From contig DAOUCV010000014.1 of assembly GCA_034432095.1 (NCBI GenBank), positions 1 through 17,805 of the forward strand: a DNA stretch of 17,805 nt. Direction: 5' to 3'. Position numbers and translations under genes: made by a program. Positions 1 through 6,469 of the stretch are shown in pieces (within the stretch, counting starts at the first letter, position 1; every line of letters begins with the position of its first letter). The stretch comes from DAOUCV01 sp034432095 (GTDB lineage Bacteria > Chloroflexota > Dehalococcoidia > Dehalococcoidales > UBA2162). Under the pieces are notes generated by a model. It made no database searches. It was not told where the DNA came from and saw nothing but the letters and a program-made list of their open reading frames with translations.

Positions 1-75
1 GTGGGAGAACCGGATGGTAAAGTCGGTTACCTATCCGCTAAACGAGTTCCCAAGAGTCCAATTTTGAAAAATTAG
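1..75 (+). CDS. possible 3' end of an upstream gene (partial)
   Basis: The window opens inside a possible coding tail. Frame 1 is open from base 1 to a TAG at 73-75 (24 codons, ending PKSPILKN). Frame 2 is open to a TGA at 65-67 (21 codons, ending LNEFPRVQF). Frame 3 stops at once. Nothing in either tail is recognisable, and too little is visible to choose between them. An inverted repeat starting at base 60 covers both stops, as a terminator-like element after a gene would. Confidence 0.25.
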   Translation: MGEPDGKVGYLSAKRVPKSPILKN

Positions 76-106
76 ATAGCTGTAGACAGTCTAATTTTCA
101 AAAATT
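60..106. repeat. A/T-rich inverted repeat
   Basis: Arms at 60-76 and 90-106 are near-perfect inverted copies, offset only by the length of the internal A/T runs, around a 13-base loop. The repeat follows the possible end of an upstream gene. It lacks a GC-rich stem and a clear T-tract, so it is a weak terminator candidate. It could also be a protein-binding palindrome. Confidence 0.4.
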
Positions 107-319
107 CCTAACAGAACCCCAAAACGATTGACTTTGGTCGGAGCCGAGGGGTAAAATCAGCCCTGAGGGTGAACAAAACTAGCCGAAGGGGGTGGCAGCC
201 TTCAAAAAGTAGAGTAATGCTTAGGGCGTCGGACGCAATCTATGGTCGGTGGTTGGCCTCCGGCACAAAAAGTTTTTAGACAGCCCGTATAAAAGTTTAT
301 TTAAGAAAGGGAGAATAGA
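107..319 (+). other. 213-bp intergenic leader before the MmgE/PrpD operon, no gene seen
   Basis: No open frame with coding character covers this stretch. It contains G-rich segments and a short perfect hairpin, GCGTC-G-GACGC, at 226-236. A TATAAA at 287-292 could be a -10 element, but no good -35 lies at the right distance. The ribosome-binding site of the next gene (GGGAG, around 309-313) sits at the end. I compared the region by eye with common riboswitch signatures (T-box, TPP, cobalamin, glycine, ZTP) and found no convincing match. Confidence 0.35.
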
Positions 320-1699
320 ATGTTTACAGAGAAACTATGTCAATTTATCTGTCAGACAGGCTATGAAGACATTCCCGAGGAAGTAATAAAAGCCGCCAAA
401 CGGGCAATACTTGATTATCTGGGGGTGGCGATGTCTGGCAGCCAGGAGCCATCCGGCAGGATAATGAGCGAGATGGTAACAGAAAACCGGTCTCCCGAAG
501 AAGCCACGGTCATCGGCGGACGGTACAAGGCAAGCTGTACGCTGGCGGCTCTGGCTAACGGCACCTCTGCCCATACTCAGGACTACGACGATTGTCTCGA
601 TTTCCCCACCGCAGGCCTGGCTCATCCTACCGCGGGAACGTTTTCAGGACTGCTCGCGGTCGGTGAAAAGAATCATATGTCAGGAAAGGACCTGATAACC
701 GCTTATTGCCTGGGTATCGAAGCCTACGGTAAGACGGGTCTGCTCGTCGTTGAAAGTGGCGTTGGCAATCGCGGCTGGGAATGGACAAGCACGCTGGGAG
801 TGATAGGTGCCACTGTCGCGCTGTCCAAACTGCTAAAACTTGACCAGCGTAAAATGATAAATGCCCTGGGTATCGCTGCCACGATGGCCTGCGGTTTGAT
901 ACGGAACTTCGGTTCATTTGCCGGGCACATCCACGGCGGCAATGCTGCCAGGAACGGCATCGAAGCCGTAATACTGGCACAGAAAGGGTATGATGCCACC
1001 GGCACCGATGTAATCGAGGGACGAGGCGGGTTCTATAATGCTTTTTCCGGCAAACTCGAACCCCTTTCGGAAGAAGTGCAGCGGGAGAGGCTGAATCAGC
1101 TGGGAAATCCGTGGAATCTGGTCAGTCCCGGACTGATGTTTAAATACTATCCCTGTGCGCATATCGCCCATTTTGGTGTCTATGCCGGGCAGCAGCTCAG
1201 GGAGAAACACCCGTTCAACTGGCGGGATATAGCGGAGATCGAATTCTGCACGCCTTTTGTCCGAGATTCAGCCACGGTTTTCCCGGAGACCGGCGTACAG
1301 GGAAGGTTCAACCTGGGGTACTGTCTGTGCCGGTCATTGATACACGGGGGTATCGAATTCGAGTTCTTCACTGACGAAGCGGTAAAGGACTCTGATACCC
1401 GCAGCCTGATGAAGAAGATAAAATGGGTGGCAATCCAGCGGGAAGATTTCCCAGGACCGTTCGGCTACCAAGAAGTTGTCCTCAAAATGAAGGATGGCAA
1501 TACCTACAGTTGCAAAGTAGAACACCCCAAGGGCGAGCCCCAGAATCCCCAATCGCCCGAAGAGCTGGAAGCCAAGTTCCGGAAGTGTGCACTTTATGCG
1601 CATTATGAGGAACCGGTGATATCCAGTATCAGGGATATGGTGGCGGACTTCGAGAACATAAAAGATATTAACGAGCTTACCGAACTGCTGGGGCGGTAA
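320..1699 (+). CDS. MmgE/PrpD family protein (copy 1)
   Basis: This 459-residue protein has the length and layout of the MmgE/PrpD family, which includes 2-methylcitrate dehydratase, cis-aconitate decarboxylase and iminodisuccinate epimerase. These are cytosolic enzymes acting on small di- or tricarboxylates. Visible signatures are AHTQDYDD (84-91), the GLAHPTA loop with His102, the GGNAARNG helix start (206-213) and KYYPCAHIAH (285-294). The ATG has a GGGAG ribosome-binding site at good spacing. Aligned by eye to human cis-aconitate decarboxylase, His102 matches its His103. The position of catalytic Lys207 appears to be Gly202, and that of His159 appears not to be His (motif GWEWTS). The substrate is therefore unknown and the chemistry may differ from the classic enzymes. 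A second family member starts 16 bp downstream on the same strand, probably in one operon. Confidence 0.9.
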   Translation: MFTEKLCQFICQTGYEDIPEEVIKAAKRAILDYLGVAMSGSQEPSGRIMSEMVTENRSPEEATVIGGRYKASCTLAALANGTSAHTQDYDDCLDFPTAGLAHPTAGTFSGLLAVGEKNHMSGKDLITAYCLGIEAYGKTGLLVVESGVGNRGWEWTSTLGVIGATVALSKLLKLDQRKMINALGIAATMACGLIRNFGSFAGHIHGGNAARNGIEAVILAQKGYDATGTDVIEGRGGFYNAFSGKLEPLSEEVQRERLNQLGNPWNLVSPGLMFKYYPCAHIAHFGVYAGQQLREKHPFNWRDIAEIEFCTPFVRDSATVFPETGVQGRFNLGYCLCRSLIHGGIEFEFFTDEAVKDSDTRSLMKKIKWVAIQREDFPGPFGYQEVVLKMKDGNTYSCKVEHPKGEPQNPQSPEELEAKFRKCALYAHYEEPVISSIRDMVADFENIKDINELTELLGR

Positions 1700-1715
1700 G
1701 GACAGGAGGGTGTTC

Positions 1716-3104
1716 ATGAGTAGCGTTGAACAGAGTGCTCATCTTGACAGGTTGATTGATAATATACTGAATACGAAATTCGAAGACATCCCCTCTGATA
1801 ACATTGAGCATGCCAAAGACCGCCTGCTCGATACCATCGGGTGCATGGTCTGCGGGGCGAACGATATTGGCAACCCCGAACTTCTCAGTATAGTCCGGGA
1901 CTGGGGCGGTAAACCGGAAGCCAGAATCTTCGTCCACGGGGATAAAGTACCTGCTCCAACCGCAGCTATGGTCAACTGCATTATGGCCCGTTCGTTCGAT
2001 TTCGAGCCGGTAAGCCCGGTGATAGATGGTCAACAGCTTCCGGGGCACATCAGCGGCACCACCACCATGACAGCGCTTACCCTCGGAGACATGCAGGGGG
2101 TGAGTGGCAGAGAGCTCCTCGCTTCACTGCTGGTCGGTGATGATATGGCGACCCGCGTATTGCTTGCCGGGAAAGGTGGTACGCGCCGGGGGTACGACCA
2201 TGTGGGGCAGGCGAATTCCTTCGGGGCAACCGCCATAGCGGGAAGGCTGATGCGGCTAAGCCATGAGCAGCTAAAGCATGCCTTTGGCCTCATACTGAAT
2301 CACCTTGGAGGTGCTCAGCGGATGATAAGCGATACAGCCACCGGATTCAAACTATCACAGGGAAACTCGGCGCGGGACGCCATCTACTGCGTCCGGCTTG
2401 CCCAGGCTGGCTGGACCGGGGCTGAAGATGCGTTGCTGTCCGAAGGTGGATACTACAGTATGTTCACTGATGGCATCAAAGACCCTGACCTTCTCACCAA
2501 AGACCTGGGGAAAAATTACTACAGCGACGGGACGTTCAAACCGTATCCCTGCTGCCGCATGAATCACGCCGTAGTTAATTGTGCTGTGGATATCGTAGCT
2601 GATAATCATATATCCGCGGACGATATAGAAAAAGTCATCATATACATGCATCCCGGAGCTATGCGTGACGTAATCGGGCAGCCTTTCAGAATTAAAAACT
2701 CCCCACATGCCAGCGCCGGCTTCAGCGCTCAATATACCGTGGCCAGCACGCTCCTGAGGGGAAGTTCGCGGCCGGAGCATTTTACAGAGGAGGCCATCCG
2801 GGATACAAAGCTCAGCGACTTTCTGAAAAAGGTCTCCATGGCAGAACTGAAGGAAGGGAATATGGAGAGCGGCAGGGTGAGGGTGGTCATGAAGGACGGA
2901 AGAGAATTTGACAAGTTTATAGAAATTGCGAAGGGAGACCCCCGGAACCCTTTGTCCAGGGAGGAACTGCTGGCCAAGTTCTGGATGAATATCGACTTTT
3001 CCCGGACTATAACCAGAAAGAACGCTGAGAAAGTTGTAAAGCTGGTAGAAGACCTGGAAAACCTGGACAGCGTAAAGAAACTGGTAGACCTTCTCATAGC
3101 TTGA
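1716..3104 (+). CDS. MmgE/PrpD family protein (copy 2)
   Basis: A 462-residue MmgE/PrpD-family protein, probably a cytosolic lyase or epimerase acting on a small carboxylate. I place the start at ATG 1716, which follows an AGGAGG at 1704-1709. The GTG at 1710, two codons upstream, overlaps that ribosome-binding site and is less likely. Residues that align by eye with the catalytic set of human cis-aconitate decarboxylase are all present: His111 (PGHISGT), His162 (GYDHVG), Lys212 (GFKLSQGNSAR) and His284 (CCRMNH). It is only distantly similar to the preceding gene, so the pair is probably an old duplication or a heteromeric enzyme rather than a recent copy. The two genes are 16 bp apart and should be cotranscribed. 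The substrate cannot be read from the sequence. Confidence 0.9.
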   Translation: MSSVEQSAHLDRLIDNILNTKFEDIPSDNIEHAKDRLLDTIGCMVCGANDIGNPELLSIVRDWGGKPEARIFVHGDKVPAPTAAMVNCIMARSFDFEPVSPVIDGQQLPGHISGTTTMTALTLGDMQGVSGRELLASLLVGDDMATRVLLAGKGGTRRGYDHVGQANSFGATAIAGRLMRLSHEQLKHAFGLILNHLGGAQRMISDTATGFKLSQGNSARDAIYCVRLAQAGWTGAEDALLSEGGYYSMFTDGIKDPDLLTKDLGKNYYSDGTFKPYPCCRMNHAVVNCAVDIVADNHISADDIEKVIIYMHPGAMRDVIGQPFRIKNSPHASAGFSAQYTVASTLLRGSSRPEHFTEEAIRDTKLSDFLKKVSMAELKEGNMESGRVRVVMKDGREFDKFIEIAKGDPRNPLSREELLAKFWMNIDFSRTITRKNAEKVVKLVEDLENLDSVKKLVDLLIA

Positions 3105-3169
3105 GTCTTGTTTTATCTAGGAGCTTCTGGCAAAACCCGAAATTCGCTCTAATTTGATGTAGGTTCTTT

Positions 3170-3198
3170 TTGTTCTGATACGGGGACAATGTTATAGT
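3170..3198 (+). promoter_or_regulatory. possible sigma-70-type promoter before the CotH remnant
   Basis: TTGTTC at 3170-3175 and TATAGT at 3193-3198 are separated by 17 bp. They lie about 75 bp before the ancestral-looking ATG of the decayed CotH gene. The match to consensus is moderate, and no other support is visible. Confidence 0.3.
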
Positions 3199-3272
3199 GT
3201 GGGGAAAAAAATTTGTAGCACTGGCAGCAAAGTGTGATTTAGCGGTTTTACTGTTACGAGCAAGAGGCAGGT

Positions 3273-3833
3273 ATGGGAAAATACTAGTACTCTGACGGGG
3301 ATGCTGGTGTTATTTTGTTGGCGGCGATGTTAGCCGGGTGCGTCGTTAGCCCGGCGACAAACAGCGGGGATAGAAGCATTAACCCGTTTTTCACTGACCG
3401 TATCGCCACAGTGCGCATCGTCGTGAGTGAAGAGGACCGGGAATCCTTAAAAGCCAATGCCTACGCGAAAGACTACTACAGGGCTGATTTTTGGTTTGAC
3501 GATGAGCTGGTGCCGGATGTCGGTGTCAGGACCAAGGGTAACGCTTCGCTTATGGAGACCGTCCGCTGGAACAGCTCCCGCTTTCCGCTGGCAGTTGATT
3601 TTAACCTGTTTAATCAGGCGCGTACCTTCCACGGCGTGCAAAAGGTACATTTCAAAAATGGTTGGAGCGACCCTACTCTCCTCCGGGATGTTATCTTATA
3701 CGAGATTTTCGCCAAGATGGGTGTACCCTCCCCGTGTGCCTCTCTGGTTGACCTCTGGGTCAATGATATGCGCCTTCAAGGTCGAGGTATTCGTCGGCTA
3801 GCCACCACACTCAGGGCTGAGACTGCTTCATAA
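3273..3833 (+). pseudogene. CotH-family (spore coat H-like) lipoprotein, decayed and truncated
   Basis: The readable part (3315-3833) encodes a lipobox (MLAGC) followed by the N-terminal part of a CotH-type protein: an IVVSEEDRESL strand, VGVRTKGNASL, FPLAVDFNLF, KVHFKNGWSDPTLLRD and a VNDM segment. CotH proteins are atypical secreted kinases and are usually much longer. Here the protein ends soon after VNDM, before most of the kinase core. At the 5' end, an ATG at 3273 after an AGAGGCAGG is in frame but is cut by TAG at 3285-3287. The hydrophobic signal core (MLVLF, then LLAAMLAGC) is split over two frames near 3312. At the 3' end, the adjacent frame reads AFKVEVFVG before its own stop, hinting at another indel near 3768. 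Several lesions plus the missing C-terminus argue for a pseudogene. A short product from a TTG start cannot be excluded. Confidence 0.7.
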
Positions 3834-3849
3834 GCCCGGTTTGGGCGAC

Positions 3850-3891
3850 AGTAAATAGAGAAGGGAGGAGGCGGTATATTCTCCATTTACT
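3850..3891. terminator. possible bidirectional terminator between convergent genes
   Basis: Inverted arms at 3850-3862 and 3879-3891 match at all but one position and enclose a 16-base G-rich loop. On the minus strand the odd pair becomes a G-U wobble, so the hairpin is best formed in the htpX transcript, directly after its stop codon. No strong T-tract follows on either strand, so the call is tentative. Confidence 0.4.
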
Positions 3892-3895
3892 TAGA

Positions 3896-4861
3896 CTAAG
3901 CGGTTAAAGTTGAGAGGTGCTTTATCCTTTTGAGCATGTTGGGGTGAGTGGTGAAAAGCTCCATCAACTTGTCTGCGAAACCCAGACGCACCCGCTTCTG
4001 GCGGAGGTCAGTAAGCTCATCGTAGCTGATGGTGCCACTCATGTCTTGGTCAATCTGGGACAGCTCTCTAATCTCATACCATGACTGGGACGGGTCGTTG
4101 AGGAAGAAAGCCTTGACCCCCTCAACCTGTTTCAGTTCTTCTCTGCCCTTGAAGCGGGCACTGCCGTAGACCAGCTTATAGAGGGCAGTAGCCATTTGAT
4201 GCGGCATATTCCCCAACTGAACGCTGCCCAGGTCAGCATAGTACTCACGTATTCTGGAGCCATAGAGCACCAGGAGGTTGGTGATAAAGTAGAGGATGAA
4301 GGCACCGAGCCCGATCAGTGCCGCATAACTCCCTCCCTGCCGGCGGTCGCTGTAAGAACCCCGCCACATCGTGCTCCAGGCAATCCAGTAAAGTATCATC
4401 GGGATAGCGGAAAGCAGGGTTATGATTGCCATATCACGGTGCTTGATGTGGGACATCTCGTGTCCCAGGACAGCCCTGAGTTCGTCCCGGTTCAATAAAT
4501 TCAGGATGCCCCGGGTAACACAGACCCGCCCGTCCCTCTGTGTCCGCCCGAAAGCGAAAGCATTCGGTATTGCTAGCTGTGAGATGCCGACCTTGGGTTT
4601 GGGCAGATTGGCTTTCTCGGCAAGCTCGGCAACCATCTGGTGTAATTCTGGAGCTTCTTTTTCCGAGACCCACTTTACCCTCATTGTCCAGCTAACCAGA
4701 CTGGGGCTAATTAGGTACTGGAAGCCGAGAAAGACGAAGGCTAGGATGATGTAAGAAATAGCGTTGCCCGCCCCTATTAAAGTACCGATACCAACGATGA
4801 CGCCATAAAGAATGCCGAAGAGAACAGCAATCAGTAAATACATTCTGGTTTGAAGCCACAT
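3896..4861 (-). CDS. htpX: HtpX-like M48 family zinc metalloprotease with an EF-hand loop
   Basis: A 321-residue integral membrane protease. HtpX-type M48 enzymes degrade misfolded membrane proteins with an active site facing the cytoplasm. Two hydrophobic segments (about 8-30 and 35-56) precede the catalytic HEMSH (His134, Glu135, His138). Further hydrophobic segments at about 145-165 and 180-200 precede Glu206 in REYYAD, the likely third zinc ligand. LAIPNAFAFG (96-105) is typical of the family. Unusually, residues 271-282 (DQDMSGTISYDE) form a canonical 12-residue EF-hand calcium-binding loop, with acidic or oxygen ligands at positions 1, 3, 5 and 12, Gly at 6 and Ile at 8. The ATG at 4861 follows a G-rich ribosome-binding site. 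The gene is divergent from the ATPase-VWA operon. The symbol reflects the family; orthology to E. coli HtpX is not established. Confidence 0.92.
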   Translation of the reverse strand: MWLQTRMYLLIAVLFGILYGVIVGIGTLIGAGNAISYIILAFVFLGFQYLISPSLVSWTMRVKWVSEKEAPELHQMVAELAEKANLPKPKVGISQLAIPNAFAFGRTQRDGRVCVTRGILNLLNRDELRAVLGHEMSHIKHRDMAIITLLSAIPMILYWIAWSTMWRGSYSDRRQGGSYAALIGLGAFILYFITNLLVLYGSRIREYYADLGSVQLGNMPHQMATALYKLVYGSARFKGREELKQVEGVKAFFLNDPSQSWYEIRELSQIDQDMSGTISYDELTDLRQKRVRLGFADKLMELFTTHPNMLKRIKHLSTLTA

Positions 4862-4881
4862 ACCAATCCCCCCTTGCTACT

Positions 4882-4910
4882 ATTATAATACGTCAGGATT
4901 TTTAAGTAAA
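4882..4910 (-). promoter_or_regulatory. promoter of the htpX-like gene
   Basis: Read on the minus strand, TTTACT (4910-4905) and a perfect TATAAT (4887-4882) are separated by 17 bp. They lie about 20 bp before the start codon, so the 5' leader would be short. Confidence 0.55.
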
Positions 4911-4956
4911 TATTAAGTCCGGTGAGAGTAGCTAACAAAGCCTTGGTCTGTCATTC

Positions 4957-4985
4957 TTTACTGGTAAAGCGTATCCCTCTATGAT
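4957..4985 (+). promoter_or_regulatory. promoter of the ATPase-VWA operon
   Basis: TTTACT (4957-4962) and TATGAT (4980-4985) are 17 bp apart, about 80 bp before the ATPase start codon. The -35 hexamer is identical to that of the divergent htpX promoter, so the two promoters are built alike. Confidence 0.45.
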
Positions 4986-5064
4986 AAAATGATAGTTAGT
5001 TTGTCTGAAGCGGAACACAATGCCCTGAAGATAAAAAACAAGACTGGAAAGCTGGGAAAGTGGT

Positions 5065-6468
5065 ATGGCAAATAAGAATAAAGCAAAGACTATTGGTGAG
5101 CTCAAAGCCTCGGGTTATCAGCCTGTCCCGGTCAGGGAGGAAATGAGGCGTAACCTGATAGCTATGATAAAGGAGAAAAAGAATATATTCCCCGGGATAA
5201 TCGGTTTTGATGATACCGTCATTCCCCAGATTGTCAACGCCATACTCTCGGGGCAGGATATTATCTTCCTCGGGGAGCGCGGGCAGGCTAAATCCAGGCT
5301 TATGAGGTCGCTGGTAAACCTGCTCGACGAGGAGATACCCGTCATCAAGGGCTGTGAAATCAACGATAACCCTCTGGCGCCAATATGTAAGTGGTGCCGA
5401 AAAAAGGTGGCTGAAGAGGGGGATGCTACCGAGATTGCCTGGTTGCCCCGTGAGGAGCGATACGGTGAAAAGCTGGCTACGCCTGATATTGCCATCGCTG
5501 ATTTGATTGGTGATGTAGACCCGATTAGGGTAGCTGAGGGAAGATACCTATCAGATGAGCTCACTATCCACTATGGTTTGATTCCCAGGACCAACCGGGG
5601 CATATTCTGCATCAACGAGCTACCAGACCTGACGGACAGGCTGCAGGTTAGTCTTTTCAACCTGTTGGAAGAGAGCGACATACAGATTCGGGGATACCGG
5701 GTTAGGCTTCCGCTTGATGTATTCCTTTGCGCCAGTGCTAACCCGGAAGACTATACTAACCGTGGCCGGATTATCACTCCCCTAAAAGATAGATACGGGG
5801 CTCAGGTGAGAACCCACTATCCCGCTACTATTGAAGATGAAATAGCTATCGTTGAGCAGGAACGGCGGCGGTTCAACGATGTTGAATTTGACTGCTACGT
5901 ACCTCAGTATATGAAGGAGATTATTGCGGGGATAACACATTTAGCCAGGAAGAGTCCGGATATCAATCAGCGTTCCGGGGTGAGTGTCAGGACGTCAATC
6001 GCTAATTATGAAACTATACTCTCAAACGCCATCAGGCGGGCGGTAACACTGGGTGAGAAACTGGCGGTGCCTCGCATCAGCGACCTTCCCTATATTCATT
6101 CGTCAACCAGAGGTAAGATAGAGCTGGAAAGTTTTGAAGAGACCAAAGAGGAGAAGGTCATCGATGACCTGATAAAGAAGGCGGTGCTCGACGTTTTCAA
6201 CCGCTACCACCAGGTGGCTAAGCTGGAGGGAATAGTTGCCCAGTTTAGCGGCGGCTTCAGCGTTGAGGTTTCGGACACGATGAGTGCCAAGTCTTACCTG
6301 CGTAATATCAAGGAGATGATGGGCTTGACTGAAGCGGTAAAGGTGGTGGCTGATTCGGAAAAACCTGAGGAAATAGCTGCCGCAGTGGAGTTTGTTCTTG
6401 AGGGGCTTCATCTAAATAAAAGGCTAAATAAGACCAGTTACAAAGGTAAAACAGTCTATCGGCGCTGA
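5065..6468 (+). CDS. MoxR/ChlI-like AAA+ ATPase
   Basis: A 467-residue ATPase of the MoxR/magnesium-chelatase I group. These usually work with a VWA-domain partner to remodel proteins or insert metal cofactors. Walker A is GERGQAKS (70-77). The Walker B region is GIFCINELPDL (179-189), with Asn184-Glu185 instead of the usual Asp-Glu. Sensor 1 is ASANPEDY (223-230), and Arg243 in PLKDRYG is a possible arginine finger. Cys97, Cys108 and Cys111 (KGC...ICKWC) look like a partial metal-binding cluster inserted after the first strand. The gene starts at ATG 5065 after a GGGAAAGTGG and ends 1 nt before the VWA gene, so translation is probably coupled. No pigment or cofactor genes are nearby, so true magnesium chelation is unlikely. 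The substrate is unknown. Confidence 0.9.
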   Translation: MANKNKAKTIGELKASGYQPVPVREEMRRNLIAMIKEKKNIFPGIIGFDDTVIPQIVNAILSGQDIIFLGERGQAKSRLMRSLVNLLDEEIPVIKGCEINDNPLAPICKWCRKKVAEEGDATEIAWLPREERYGEKLATPDIAIADLIGDVDPIRVAEGRYLSDELTIHYGLIPRTNRGIFCINELPDLTDRLQVSLFNLLEESDIQIRGYRVRLPLDVFLCASANPEDYTNRGRIITPLKDRYGAQVRTHYPATIEDEIAIVEQERRRFNDVEFDCYVPQYMKEIIAGITHLARKSPDINQRSGVSVRTSIANYETILSNAIRRAVTLGEKLAVPRISDLPYIHSSTRGKIELESFEETKEEKVIDDLIKKAVLDVFNRYHQVAKLEGIVAQFSGGFSVEVSDTMSAKSYLRNIKEMMGLTEAVKVVADSEKPEEIAAAVEFVLEGLHLNKRLNKTSYKGKTVYRR

Positions 6469-6469
6469 A

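Noticed and set aside
1710..3104. GTG 1710 as the start of the second MmgE/PrpD gene
   Set aside because: It overlaps the AGGAGG at 1704-1709, whereas ATG 1716 has correct spacing.
3285..3287. TAG in the CotH signal region as a recoded stop
   Set aside because: The gene also shows a split signal peptide and loss of the C-terminus, so decay is more likely than amber recoding.
5065..6468. Magnesium chelatase subunit (bacteriochlorophyll synthesis)
   Set aside because: The similarity is to the AAA+ core only; no pigment genes or large chelatase subunit are in the window.
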